Positions 11,460 to 23,193 of a stretch of DNA of 64,000 bases are shown piece by piece. A model generated the notes under the pieces. That model was given only the letters and a program-made list of their open reading frames with translations. It had not been told where the DNA came from and did no database searches. Position 1 is the first letter of the stretch; every line of letters begins with the position of its first letter. The translations under genes and the position numbers were made by a program. The stretch comes from Allomyces arbusculus (taxonomy: Eukaryota > Blastocladiomycota > Blastocladiomycetes > Blastocladiales > Blastocladiaceae): assembly GCA_027604705.1 (NCBI GenBank), contig JADHYV010000002.1, positions 620,001-684,000 on the forward strand. Direction: 5' to 3'.

Positions 11460-12047
11460 CCTGCTGGATTTGGTGCAGCGCAGTCGGTGGGCACTGTGTT
11501 GCTGGACAATTCAGAGCGGACTCGCGCAGTTCATCGGAATGCGTGGCGGCGCGGACTGGGCAGAGGCTGGGTCTTGAACGAGGGATGCAAGGAGGAGCGG
11601 AGTGTTCGCTATTGTTGCTTGTTGTTGTGACACTTGACAGGGACGGCGGACGTCGTTGTCGCGATTTCTGCGAAATCGCGGGGTGGCCACACGATCGCGA
11701 ACTGGCAGGGAGAGTGCACGACTGGAGCAACGAGGAGACGAGGGCACGAGCAAAACGAACGCAAGCGACCGCGAGCCGGGCAGTTCAGGACAATTTGGAG
11801 CAAATGGCAAGAATGAACAGAGCAAACGCGGTCAGATCAGATCAGTTCAAGTTGAGCAGTTGCCCTGCTGCAACAGCGCACGTGGGCCAGTGTGACCGCG
11901 TCAACAACCGTGTTGCCCGTCCAGCACCGAACACACCACGTTGCAGCGCATCCGCCGTCAAGCTTGCAGCCGCGGCTGGACATCAGCGAAACGGCACCCA
12001 ACGACACGATCATTGAACAAAGTATCAGCACCAGCAGCAGCACCACC
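11460..12047. promoter_or_regulatory. Divergent intergenic region, 7TM gene D / NOP53
   Basis: 588 bp between two start codons on opposite strands, so it must hold both promoters. I recognise no core motif. An in-frame ATG at 11892 would extend NOP53 by 52 residues of unconserved sequence. Confidence 0.5.
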
Positions 12048-13492
12048 ATGAAAACCATCGCGCCGCCATCCGCCAAGACGGCACCCGTCGCGCCGCGCAC
12101 TAAGCAGACCTCGCGCAAGGGCAAGAAGGCATGGCGCCGCAACGTCGACATTACGGGCGAGGAGGAGGTCATGGACGACATTCGCGAGCAGGAACGCCTC
12201 GGGTATGGCCCGTTTTCATGCATTGCGCCCTACCGCGCTTGCAAACGCGTGCGCCATTGTGGACTCACGGCGCTAACGCATCATCATTTGCGTGTATAGC
12301 CTCGGCCGCGTCGAGGACAAGACCGACGATGCGCTTTTCGAGACCGACACCAAGGGTGACGACCAGAGTGTGTATTCATCCCATTCTCACCCTTCAAAGG
12401 CACCACACGACCTGGCGCTGATCGTTATCCTTGCCCCATTCCGCAGTCCGCAAAAAGGAGTTTAACAACAAGAAGCTCCGCATCGACGAGATCTTGACGC
12501 CCAAGTCCGGCATCCCGGCGCTCTCGAGCAGGCCGCGCAAGACCGAGCCTACCAAGCCTAAACGCGAGTTTTCGCTTGCTGAGCAGGCGCGCATCGCCAA
12601 GGCTGGGAACGGCCTGCACGCGACTAAGAAGCAGAAGAAGGATGCCGCGACCGCCGTGTACGACGTCTGGGCCGAGCCGCCATCTGCGCCGGCGCCCGAG
12701 GACGAGCCGTGGGCCGAGCAGTACACGACGCCCAAGGTGCCGGCGACGCTGCGGAAAAAGCCCAAGGCTGCGATCGTCGTGCCCGCGGTCGTAACCGCGC
12801 CTGCCGGTGCGTCGTACAACCCGCGGTTCGAGGACCACCAGCAGTTGCTGCGCGCCGCGATTGCTGAGGAGGAGAAGCGCATTGAGCAGCTGCGCAAGCT
12901 CAACGAAAACGCACCCGAAAAGAAGCCGCGGCACGAGGTTGTGCAGGAGGCTGGGATGGCGCTCGACGCGCCGTCGGCAGGCGCAGCAAACGACGAGGAG
13001 AGCGAGGACGAGAGTGACGACGATGACGAGGAGGCGTTTGCACCGGCACCAACGCGCAAGCTAACCAAGACCGAGCGTAACCGGCAACAGCGGCGCAAGG
13101 AGCAGGAGGCGCAGGCCGCTGCCAAGCGGCGCGAAAAAGAGCTGATCAAGAGCATGGCGCGGCTTGACGCTTTGATGGCCGAGCTCGAGTTGCTCAAGGA
13201 CGAGCATGAGGTAAAGGTGTCGCGCAAACGCAAGGCGCGCGAGGAAAAGGAGCTGGGTGTGCAGCGGCTGTCCAAGTTTAAGTTCGAAAAGCCCTCGATG
13301 GTGCACGACGTGCAACTGACCGAGGACCTGCCGGACTCGCTCTTGCACCTCAAGCCCGAGGGCAACGTCATGAAGGATCGGTTCCTGAGTTTGCAGCAGC
13401 GCAACTTGATTGAGCACCGCCAGCGCAGCGCAAAGTCGCGCAAGTACGCGGAGAAGGTCTACGAGAAGCGGGATTACAAGGAGTTTCAGTAA
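12048..13492 (+). CDS. NOP53: Ribosome biogenesis protein NOP53
   Basis: Nucleolar 60S assembly factor (Nop53/GLTSCR2 family), which in yeast brings the exosome adaptor Mtr4 to pre-60S particles to trim the 7S pre-rRNA. Exons 12048-12202, 12300-12367 and 12447-13492 give 422 residues, close to yeast (455) and human (478). The family signature near the N-terminus is present (SRKGKKAWRRNVDI), followed by DDALFETDTKGDD and RKKEFNNKKLRIDEIL. The body is highly charged with Lys/Glu-rich coiled stretches, and the C-terminus has the conserved block after LPDSLLHLKPEGNVMKDRF. I chose ATG 12048 (caccaccATG); the upstream in-frame ATG at 11892 would add unconserved sequence. The gene converges on ISY1. 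Confidence 0.92.
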
Positions 13493-13669
13493 ATATGGCG
13501 TGTGTTTTTTGTCTTCTTGCCTTTCCTGGGTTTGTGCCATCATCAGTTTAGATACACCGTTGCTTCTTCCCTGCTTGCGGTTCATCAAGCTGCCACTGGC
13601 TGCGTCGTGGGTCGCCGATATGGATTCAAACAGCCGTTTCTATTTACAATGCCGTTGCGAACCTCTCCG

Positions 13670-14648
13670 TCATCCATCGGCATACTTGGCGAGCAGCTCC
13701 TGCTTTCGCCGCTCCACCATCCACTCCTCCACGTCGTGCGCTGTTGGCAAAAACGGGAGGTCCGCAAGGTGCGCCGACTCCATGAGCAGCTCGCCCAATC
13801 GGTCATCAGCGTACAGGTCGTCGGGTTTTGGACCGAGTGATGCGAGGTACTGCTGCGTCTGTTGCGCCTGCAGTTCCTCTTCAAACGCGACCACGTCGGG
13901 ATCCTCAATGAAACCAAAGTACTCGGCGTCAAGTCGGGTCCGGTCGAATTTCGGGAGCTCGTCTTTTGGAACCTCCTCTTTGACTACATTCGCATGAGAA
14001 CGGGGATCAGTTTGCAAAGGTCGCTTCGATCGGGCAAGGCAGTCAGGACATAGGAATGAACGAACCCTGGGCAGCGAAAAACTCCTTGACACCGGGGAGA
14101 TCACGCGCGCGGCCAAAGTACTTGTACCCACGCATGCCAGCAATCTCCTTGCCCTCCTTGTCCATCCGGTTCGGAGCTTTCCTCTGGGTCAACGCAATGA
14201 CGTTGTCAGGAAACCGGCTTTCGAGCAAATGCGACGACGGCACGGCAACGTACCGTGTAGTCTGGTCCACCCAGCTCCTGGATCCGGCGCTCCCACATCC
14301 ACTTTTCCTTGAACAGCTTGTTGATATCGTCGTTGAGGTCGCGAATCTGCGCGTCCGTCAAAACCGCTACATGATTGATCGCGGCGTCGTTCGGTCAACA
14401 ACCGTGCTCTAGTGGGCATTTCGCGGCAGTTCATGTTCACGTGCGCAGGACATACGATCGTGGATGCGCGTCACCTTGCGCGTGATCTCGCCAATCACTT
14501 GTCCTCGCCACCGCTCGGCGTCGTGCACGTTCTCGACCATGCGCGTGTGCGGCGGGCGCTTGTCGCGGCCCGACAGACCGAGCTCGGCCATTTCGGCCTC
14601 GCGGAACCGGTAGAGCATCGATTGCGCCTTTTCTTGGTTGCGCGCCAT
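13670..14648 (-). CDS. ISY1: Pre-mRNA-splicing factor ISY1
   Basis: Component of the Prp19/NTC complex of the spliceosome. Exons 14648-14456, 14366-14254, 14183-14066 and 13983-13670 give 245 residues (yeast 235, human 285). The start [19 protein letters not shown] and the blocks [41 protein letters not shown] and [19 protein letters not shown] follow the ISY1 family in order. The second half is acidic and poorly conserved, as in relatives. The third exon joins in phase 0 at AG-AGGAAA, so acceptor choice there could move by a few bases. It is divergent from UTP13 across 297 bp. Confidence 0.94.
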
Positions 14649-14945
14649 GGTGGGAAGTGGTCGCTGTCGGTGGTCGGGTGGTCGCGCTTGGAAATTCTTG
14701 CCGGGGCAAATGCAGCTTATTGCAGAAAGTCGTTGGGTCGTGGTCGTTGGATTTGCACGGCGCAGTGGGTCGCGCACTGCAGGGTGTGGCCGGAGAAGCG
14801 TGATCAAGGACGACGACAGCTGGAACAGACGAAAAGCACGGCAACGGTGCGGGTTGCAGTCACGCGACCATGTCAACAGGCTCGCTGCTCGCAGCCGTCG
14901 TGATCGCGCCGCGGCGGCGGCGGCCATCCACCACCATCATCCACC
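14649..14945. promoter_or_regulatory. Bidirectional promoter, ISY1 / UTP13
   Basis: Only 297 bp separate the ISY1 and UTP13 start codons, so both genes must be driven from this GC-rich segment. I recognise no TATA box. Confidence 0.6.
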
Positions 14946-17900
14946 ATGACGTCGACCGTGAGCAAGCCGAAACTCAAGGAGAGGTGGGACCCCTCGCATG
15001 ATGAACTAGCAGCAGAAAAAATGTTCGCGCATCAGCGTCAGGCAAACTGACCGACTGCTCAAATGATCATGATCCGATTCCAGCTACAAGAAGGAGCGCA
15101 CGCTCGGCCCCATCTTCACGGGCGGCACCGTCCGCATTTCTCGCGATGGCCAGACCCTCTACTCGACGCTCGACGAGGAGGTCATGGTGCTCGACGTGCC
15201 CTCGAGCAAACCCATCCATCGCTTGAATGGGGTCAGTATTGTGACGTCGAATTTTCGTCTGCTCGCCCTTGCGGAGCTGTTCGTCTTGATGGCTGCGAAG
15301 TTGATCAGCGTCCCCACTGCATGTACAGGAAGCCGACACCGTGACCGCGATTGCCGTGCAGCCCGACGGCAAAGTCTTGATTTCGGCTCATCGGAGTTTG
15401 CAAATCATCGCATGGGACCTGGAAAAGGGCACCAAGCTGCGCAACTGGAAGGTGCGCAACCTCTCCACCACGTCGTCTCCCCGTGTGCCAGTTTGTTCGC
15501 GCCGAGATTGGACACCAATGCTTTCCGCAACCTCGTGTAGGGTCACGAAGCCCCCGCGCTCGTGATGGACGTGGACGAGACGTCAACCGTGGTGGCCACC
15601 GGCTCGGCCGACTCGACGGTCAAAGTCTGGGACATTGCCGGTGCCTACTGCACGCACAACTTCAAGGGCCACCGCGGCGTCGTCTCGGCCATCAAGTTTT
15701 TGAGACTGACGCTGTTCAGTGGTGGCGAGGACGGCACGATTCGCATTTGGGATTTGCATAAGCGTGCGTGCGTGGCAGTGCTCAACAACCACGTCTCGGT
15801 CGTGCGCGGGCTCGACTTTGCCGACGAGCGCACGCTCTTGTCGGCGTCGCGCGACAAGGTCGTGTGCGTTTGGGACATCCCATCGCGCAAGACAAAGCGT
15901 ATTATTCCCGTTTTCGAGGTACGAATCAAGTTGGGTTGTTTTTGGTTGGTGAAGTTTTTTTAGTTCAGTGATCTCACCCATTTTGGAATTGCCCACAGAC
16001 CTTGGAAGCCGTCCAGTACATCGGCAACCGCAAATTCGCGACCGCTGGCGAAAAGGGTACGCGTCTTGTTGACCTCTCCACCCGGAACGACGTTGCAAAC
16101 GCTCACCGCTTCTACCTCCAGGTAGCATCAAGGTCTACGACCTCGATGGCGAAAAGCCCGAGAGCGACCTGCAAGTGGCCTCCAAGGGCCACGCCATCTC
16201 GGACCTCCTCTATGCGCGCGACTGCGGTATTCTCTCGGCCGTCACGTCCGATCAAAACATCATCATGTACGACCCTGACAACGACTGGGCCAAGACCAAG
16301 CAGATTGTCGGCCACAATGACGAAATCATTGACGTGTGCTTTGCCGGCCCCGACGAGCGGTTCCTGGCCGTGGCGACCAACAGCGCCGAGATCAAGTTGT
16401 TCAACACGGAAACGTTTGACTGCGAACTCGTGACGGGCCACGAGGGTGTCGTCTTCTGCTTGGCCGCGTCCAAGGACGGCCAGTTGCTTGCGACCGGCAG
16501 CAAGGATAACACGGCGCGGGTATGGCGCGTCGATGTGGACGACGAGGGCCGGCCCGCACCAAGGTGTTTGGCGTCGCTCGTGGGTCACGCACAGGCTGTC
16601 GGTGCCGTCGCCGTGTCGCGCCGGACCAACTCGTTCGTCGTGACCGGGTCGCAGGACCGCACCGTCAAGTTGTGGGATGTGGCCAAGGTGGCTGCGAGCA
16701 GCGACGAGGTCAATGACGACGCTGCACCCGTGACCCTGCGTGCCAAGTTCACCGTGAAGGCGCACGACAAGGACATCAACGCCGTCGCGATTGCGCCCAA
16801 CGACCGGCTGTTTGCGACGGCGTCGCAGGACAAGACGGCCAAGGTGTGGTCGGCCGAGGACGGGTCCTTGGTCGGTACGTGCAAGGGCCACAAGCGCGGT
16901 GTCTGGCGTTGCGCGTTCTCGAGCGTCGACCAGGTGTTGGCCACTTCGTCGGGCGACAAGACGGTGCGGCTGTGGAACCTCAAGGACTTCACGTGTCTGC
17001 GCACGTTTGAGGGCCACACCCACTCGGCCCTCAACGTGTCGTTTGTCTCGTTTGGCACACAGCTGCTCAGCTCCGGGTCGGACGGGCTCGTCAAGCTGTG
17101 GACGATCAAGACCAACGAGTGTGTGGAAACGCTCGATGCGCACGAGGACCGTGTTTGGGCGCTCACGTCGAACAAGTCGGAGAACATGCTGATCACGGGC
17201 GGCGCCGACTCTGTCATCAACTTCTGGCGCGACTCGACGGTCGAGGAGCAGGAAGAGCGGCTCAAGAAGGAGCAGGACCTGATTCTCAAGGAGCAGGATC
17301 TCGCCAACTACCTCGTGAAAAGGGACTACAAGAACGCGGTTTTGCTGGCCCTGTCGCTCAACAAGCCCTTCCGATTGCTCAACATTGTTCGTGAGACGAT
17401 GCGCGACCGGACGGATGGTACTTTTCGCTTGCTTGTTTGCATCTTGGCTCTCCGCACTTTTCCGTGTCTGCACTCTAACATCCTGATTTTTCTTTTCAAT
17501 ATTAGCCGATAGCGCAACAGGTTCGGCTGCCGTCGACGCCGTCCTCGCTGCCCTTCCCCTTGACCAAGTTGAAATTCTCCTCGGGTACGTGCGCGACTGG
17601 AACACGCACGCCAAGTCGGCCATGGCCGCGCACGCAGTCTTGCAAGCCGTGCTCCGCGGACACTCTCTGGACTCGCTGCTGCAAGTGGCCGAGATCAAGC
17701 CCATGGCCGAGGCCCTGCTCGCCTACTCGGAGCGGCACGTGGCGCGGCTCGACGATCTCCTGACACAGTCGTACCTGCTCGAGTACACGCTGCACGCCAT
17801 GGATTTGCTCGCGCCGTTTGGCGATGACGGTGACGCAGGCGATGTTGCAATGAACGACGAAGCATACAGCGACAGCAGCGATCACGAGGCAGAAGATCGC

Positions 17901-17966
17901 GCGGTCGCGGCAGACGATGAGACCATGGTCGTGACAGCCAACGGCAAGCGGAAAAAGGCGGCATGA
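14946..17966 (+). CDS. UTP13: U3 snoRNP protein UTP13 (TBL3), WD40 repeat
   Basis: Subunit of the UTP-B complex of the small-subunit processome, needed for 18S rRNA maturation. Seven exons (14946-14983, 15084-15231, 15329-15451, 15541-15918, 15999-16056, 16122-17417, 17506-17966) give 833 residues, close to yeast (817) and human TBL3 (808). Residues from about 15 to 640 form two WD40 propellers; repeats such as [43 protein letters not shown] and [10 protein letters not shown] are plain. The C-terminus has the Utp13 domain ([37 protein letters not shown]) and ends in an acidic stretch plus a KRKK patch that may be a nuclear signal. Exon 1 is only 38 nt. Exon junctions were fixed by WD40 frame continuity. 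Confidence 0.95.
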
Positions 17967-19048
17967 GCTCCGTCGGCTCGGTGATGTGGTTTGTGCTTTT
18001 GGGCGTGTTTTTTTGAAGTCGTGTTCCTTGGATACAATGCACGTTTGCCTATTTGGTGCCGACAGATGGACGGCCGGAGAGATCAAAACATCATTTCAGG
18101 CCATGCGCATCGGCAGATTACGCCCGAAAAAGACCAACGAGCACGCCTGCACGCTCGCGCGCACCCTCCTCGCTTCCAAATCGATGCGAGCACGGCGAGC
18201 AGCGCGACCGTACACTGCTGAGACTTGAGAAGGGAAATTTGGCGCTTTGGTGATGCCATCTCTTATGTTGTGGGGGCCTCCATCGCAGATTGGTGCTTTA
18301 TTGATCAACCTTTTGTTGCCTCGGGGAGCGCCACCGCGTGCACGCCGAACCTGCCGAACCATTGACCCCGCTCACGATGGTTGAAGTTGCACCCATCGAC
18401 GCCCACCACGAGATTGACATGCTGCCGGTCGCTTGAATCGGAGCAAGTGCATTACGCGTTTTTTCCTTGCAGAACCACGATTCTAAAGGAAATCGCCTGC
18501 CAAGACGCGATCAAGCCGGCAGTGACCGACGCGACCAACGACGCGGGTGTGGGCTGGTGGCCCTGCCGGTGCCAACGACGAACGGTGCCAAAAAAAAATA
18601 TTCGTTGCTTCCGTGCAGCGGCACCTGAAATGAACGTGCAAATTGAAGGTGGATGGTTGCTGCCATCATGGGTTTTGATCAGCGAACACGTACTGTTCCT
18701 ATCATCTCTAGTCGTGGTGACAGCTGTTCTTTTTGGAGGCGCTAGCAGCACGGCGAGCACGCAACGGCTTGTACCAAATTGGTCCGTCCGCTGTCGACAA
18801 CGACAAATACCGGCCTGCCCTGCACCAGTCAAGGTCCAGCACGCTGGCTCTCGCTGCCCATATCCCCAGCTCATTTCGTCGTCCTCTACTGCAACGAAAC
18901 CGACTTGGCGCGGTGATCAAGGTCCCAGCGCGAATCAACCTGCCGACCGCCCAGCTTCATTTCAGGATTGATCCTGTTGTCGACCACGTCCTCCACCTCT
19001 CACGACGATCACGACGCGAGCAAGCCCTGCTTGCCACCCTTTGTCTAA
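17967..19048. other. Intergenic, UTP13 to 7TM gene E
   Basis: About 1.1 kb between two plus-strand genes. Open frames on both strands have no recognisable product. It must hold the promoter of gene E. No RNA gene or repeat recognised. Confidence 0.45.
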
Positions 19049-20697
19049 ATGTCCGATACGGCGCTCCAGTATCCGTCGTCTGATCTGTTTCTCGACGCGG
19101 TGCCATCCAGTCCCTGGCATGTCGATTGGCATCGCGCGCTCGACGTGGCCGTGGTGACGGCGCTCGCGATGCATTTGGCGGCAACAGTCATGCTCGGTGT
19201 TGCGCTTCGCCAGTGCATACGCGGGTATTGGCGATCACACGCCGTGTTTTGGATTGCCTCCATGATGGGCGTGATTCTCTTGATGCCAGCGCCACTGTGC
19301 GAGGTCATGCTGGCCGTGGCCAAGCTCTCGGGCGGGAGGTGGTGGCGGCCGATTCCATTCTTTGCCATGCTTGGCGATTTATGTGTGCGCATGGGTGCGT
19401 CCATAGTTTTCCGTTGTTCGTGCATGTCTGGCAGTCGCTGACAAGATGTCGTCTCCACAATAGGTTACGCGACGGTGACATGCTGTCGAATCTTCCGCGT
19501 GATGGTCGTGTCCAAGCGGCGGACACGGAGCCGGTTCTTACTTGCATCGGGCGCGATTTGGCTCGCGCAGGTCGTGTCGATGGGGTTCACGACCCACGCG
19601 CACATCCACGAGGCCGAGGAGAACGCAGACAGCGCCGACGTGGCCATCAATGACCCAAATTTGGTCACGCTCCGGCGCGACGAGCGAATCGTGACGGCGG
19701 TCGTGTTTGTCGCGACGTACCTCGTCAGCCTGCTCACCGATTTCCTCCTATATCGCGTTATTGTGCAAAACTTCCCGGATACAGCGCCTGTCTGGCATCG
19801 GTACGTGCATTCGCGCACTTTCGCTCAGCTGTCACCGAGTTTTTGAACACGTCTCTGATCGCCATCTGCGTCGCGGTATACAGGGTCCAAATCTATCTCC
19901 CGTATATTCCGCTCCTGGCCACGACCATCGCGTACATGGCCGCGCTCCTAACGTCATTCGCCAACCCGTCCTCCATGGCCGCCGCCTTCCTTGTCGTCAC
20001 GTTCAACCGATTCACGCCCGCGATCGAAGGGTGCATCTTCTATCTCTTCCTCATCCCACAAACGCGCAAGCTCATCAAGAAGGTGTGCTCGCCGCGCACC
20101 TCGGCCGAATCCGAATCGGCAGTCCCGTGCGACGGGAAAAACTGTCCCTACGCTGCGGACCGCGCGCACGGGCCAAACGCATGGGCCGCGGCCGTAAAAG
20201 CGTCCATAGACATGGACAAGATGCCGGCACCGCGCGCGTCGTCGCTCATGGCCATTGACGAGGTGACGGGCGTGCCGCGCCCGAGTCGCGCATTGTCGCC
20301 GGGTGGGCCGCGGCGGGTGCCCGTGTCGTCTGTTGACGCGACGGGCGCGACGCGCGCGCCGAGCAGCGACGATTGGGTGTCGAGTTTGGCGGGGTCGCCG
20401 CCGGTTGCCATGTATATGTCATCGAGCACGATGGATATTTCCGCTGATGCACGACGAGCGCCAGCGACGCTGTTGGGGTCAGTTGGGGTGGAGGAGAGCG
20501 GGTCCTCGCTTTCAGACGCGACGCGGCGGCCGTCGAGCCCGCTCGCATCGCTGAGAGCAAACGCGTCAAGCTCGTTTGGCTCGCAGCCGATCGCGGCTGG
20601 ATCAGCGCGCCGCAGTTTGCATGGCGAAATCCGGAGGCAGATGCATGGCCGGGTCAATCCCGAGATCGCATTCCAGCTGCAGGCAACGCGGTTCTAG
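19049..20697 (+). CDS. 7TM membrane protein, divergent family member E
   Basis: Intact 498-residue relative of the 2.7-11.5 kb array on the opposite strand. Exons 19049-19394, 19464-19800 and 19884-20697 have the same phase 1 and phase 2 introns at matching points, which proves common ancestry despite low sequence identity. It keeps SHAVFWIASMMGVILLMPAP in TM2, FVATYLVSLLTDFLLYRVIV in TM5 and FTPAIEGCIFYLFLIPQTRK in TM7. The TM7 end is closest to gene A (APTVEAVIFFVFSIKQTRK). The N-terminus has about 24 extra hydrophilic residues, and the C-tail of roughly 200 residues is Ser/Pro/Ala-rich and acidic in places, suited to regulation or scaffolding. Function unknown. Confidence 0.82.
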
Positions 20698-21009
20698 ATT
20701 GGGTGTCGTCGGATTTTGGATTTGGTGATTGTGCTGTTATGATACCATGCCCGTTTTGGTCTTCTTTCTGGGTGGAGAGATCATTGAATCCGCTCGTTAT
20801 GCATATTTTTGACTCAAGCCGCGCACCCGTTTCGCGCACCCGTTGTCTGGAAGGCGAGAATATGCACAGCGCCTCCACGGGAACGGATGATGCGGCACAC
20901 AACTCAACGACCAGTACAAAAACGCTTTTATCAGGCCTCAACGCTGGCCATTAGTACAGAGCATTTGATGGTGCAAACGACTTGAAAAGGGCCAACTGAT
21001 CATGGAAAG
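20698..21009. other. Convergent 3' intergenic region
   Basis: 312 bp between the stop codons of gene E (+) and the first lipase (-). It is visibly more AT-rich and should hold both polyadenylation sites. No gene seen. Confidence 0.5.
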
Positions 21010-23193
21010 CTAAAGCGTGTATTTCCGCAAGACCGCGATATAGTCGGACGGGAAATGGTCGTTCACAAAAAACGGCAGCGTCATTCGGTAGACGAGCCGC
21101 AAAAACGACTCGTTGCGCATCTGCACGATTACCGACGGTGAGAGCAGGCCCGCCGGCACGAGGAAATCAATCGACCGGATCACAGTGCCTGGTGGGCGGA
21201 AGACCATCTTGCCTAGCGGTGAGAGGCTCACGAGATGACCCGGCAGCTCCGCGTACTTGTTCTCGCGGATCGGGATGACGCGTGGCACCATGTCCTTGTT
21301 GTAGACGACGCGGAACATGGACGAGTGATGCTCATGCATGAATTGCTGGAACGTTGCGTCGCCGACGCGCGGAGAGCCAAAAGTGTAGAGGCCGGCAAAG
21401 TACTCGAGAAATGGCGAGCGGGATTCGGTGAACTTGGCGAGAAATATGTGCGCAATCGCGCCTCCGAGCGAGTGACCAGCAATAAACAGCCGGATCGGCT
21501 CTTTCTGGCAAGAGTCGCTGTGAGAATCGCCGGTCATGTCCTCGACAGCGGAATCTACACCGATGTCCCGCGGTGAAATGCACTGCGACACAGGCGGCGA
21601 TGCAGACCCGCGGGTGCGGGCCATCAGCGTGTCCATGCGCCGGATCTTCACGACACAAGCGGCGATCCCGTGGTGCGCCTGCACGTACGCCGACTCTTCG
21701 CGGTTCTCGAGAGCCGTGTAGGGCTCAATCGGGTCGCGCACGGCGCGCCGAAATGCGTTCGCGAGCAGTTCCAAAATAATCGCAAACGCTCGCGTGCTCG
21801 ACACGACGGCCTGGATCAGATTTTGCATGTCTAGCTCGACCCAGACCATGCGCGGAGCCGGCTCGATCGTGACCATGGCGGAGCGGTGAGACGATGCGTG
21901 GACGCGGCGATGGGACTGGTGCTCTTTGGCCGTGGACCCGCGCCTGGACAGAGCTGACGGTCGCCGACTATGCTGAGGCGGCAGGTCCGCGTTGGCGAGG
22001 TCATGCAAGTCGGTGTCGTCGTCGATGACAGTTGCGTCAGGCCCATGCATCTCCACTGGTCCAAGCGCGTCCAAGAAGCCCTCGTGCACCATGCCCAGGT
22101 CGGCATTTGAGCCGGCATTGGCACCCGGCACCAGCTTGTAACTCATGTCCGTGATCACGTTCGAAAGATTCATAGGGTGCGTGCCGCGGAAGACGACAAC
22201 GATGGTGCCGCCCTTGGCCACCACAAAACCGCACGTATTGCGATAATGGATCGGCGTGAATGTGTCCATTTCGTAGCCAGCCTGCTCCAGCTCGGCCTCG
22301 ACAATCCCCAGGTCCTCATACGCCAGCTTGGCAGCGACAGCGAGCGAGTAGGCCGTCTTGAGATGGTATGGGATGCCCTGTGCACGGAGTGCGGCTGACG
22401 CAGATGCCGACAAATGATTTCTGGCGCGCGAGGTGGAGGGTGCCGATACGGACGACAGATCACGCTCCAATTCCGATTCATCGAGAGGATCAGCGTCGTT
22501 GTCGTCAAAGAGTCCAGCAGGTTGAAAGCACGGTTCGGCGGCGTTGACGAGCGAGTACGTGCACGACGTAGCCTCGTGCTTGCCTGACAGCGTTGCCAGC
22601 ATGCGCCGCAGAATGCGATCGCCTGCGAGAAGCACAACAAACCACTGGAAAAACAACAGTTGCGACGTCCAAGCCGCGAGCGCTGCGACAGGCGGCCAGT
22701 TCGAGATGGCGCGCGTCACGGGCGTCACGACGCTGCTAATGGCGAGCAGAACGCGCAAGAGAGCGTCGAGCGAGTGTGCGACAGGGCCGTGAATCGAGTT
22801 ACCTGAGATGGCCATGGCAATAAACAGCGGAGTGCCAACAGCGAGCACAGCAACAACGGCCGCCGAGACACGCATGCCGCGCCAGACCAAGATTGCAAAA
22901 GCGGCAAGCAACAACGACCAAAAGAGCGCAAGCATCGCAATGGTGCGAAATGGAACGCGCGGACGCGGTGGATCGGTAGGATGAATGTGCACTTTGACCA
23001 TCGAGTTGGCCACGACAATACTGTGCCGTTTCCGAGCATGGACGTGACTGCTGGCATTTCTTGCTTGCGGAACGTCGGCTGCATTTGACGTCGCGATGGA
23101 GCGCGTCGTGGCTGGACGGGGACGCACCGTGGACATGTTGTTGTTGGGTACGGCTGTAAGCCTCGACACAGCGGGAGCCGAGTCGCTACTCAT
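21010..23193 (-). CDS. Four-TM class-3 lipase, paralog 1
   Basis: Membrane-embedded serine lipase of 727 residues in one exon. An N-terminal hydrophilic region of about 80 residues is followed by hydrophobic segments: AMLALFWSLLLAAFAILVW, VVAVLAVGTPLFIAMAISG, LDALLRVLLAISSVVTPV and LAAWTSQLLFFQWFVVLLAG. The Lipase_3 domain then begins (IPYHLKTAYSLAVAAKLAYE, VVVFRGTHPMNLSNV). The nucleophile elbow is AGHSLGGAIAH with Ser near residue 575. The block FGSPRVGD, the acid in YNKDMVPR and the likely His in ELPGHLVSL follow in canonical order. A long charged insert separates the oxyanion strand from the elbow. The substrate is unknown; the architecture recalls diacylglycerol lipases, but the catalytic domain looks like the classical fungal type. 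A paralog lies directly upstream. Confidence 0.88.
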   Translation of the reverse strand: MSSDSAPAVSRLTAVPNNNMSTVRPRPATTRSIATSNAADVPQARNASSHVHARKRHSIVVANSMVKVHIHPTDPPRPRVPFRTIAMLALFWSLLLAAFAILVWRGMRVSAAVVAVLAVGTPLFIAMAISGNSIHGPVAHSLDALLRVLLAISSVVTPVTRAISNWPPVAALAAWTSQLLFFQWFVVLLAGDRILRRMLATLSGKHEATSCTYSLVNAAEPCFQPAGLFDDNDADPLDESELERDLSSVSAPSTSRARNHLSASASAALRAQGIPYHLKTAYSLAVAAKLAYEDLGIVEAELEQAGYEMDTFTPIHYRNTCGFVVAKGGTIVVVFRGTHPMNLSNVITDMSYKLVPGANAGSNADLGMVHEGFLDALGPVEMHGPDATVIDDDTDLHDLANADLPPQHSRRPSALSRRGSTAKEHQSHRRVHASSHRSAMVTIEPAPRMVWVELDMQNLIQAVVSSTRAFAIILELLANAFRRAVRDPIEPYTALENREESAYVQAHHGIAACVVKIRRMDTLMARTRGSASPPVSQCISPRDIGVDSAVEDMTGDSHSDSCQKEPIRLFIAGHSLGGAIAHIFLAKFTESRSPFLEYFAGLYTFGSPRVGDATFQQFMHEHHSSMFRVVYNKDMVPRVIPIRENKYAELPGHLVSLSPLGKMVFRPPGTVIRSIDFLVPAGLLSPSVIVQMRNESFLRLVYRMTLPFFVNDHFPSDYIAVLRKYTL

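Noticed and set aside
16112-17704. 530-codon minus-strand frame
   Set aside because: Antisense shadow of UTP13 with no protein-like composition.
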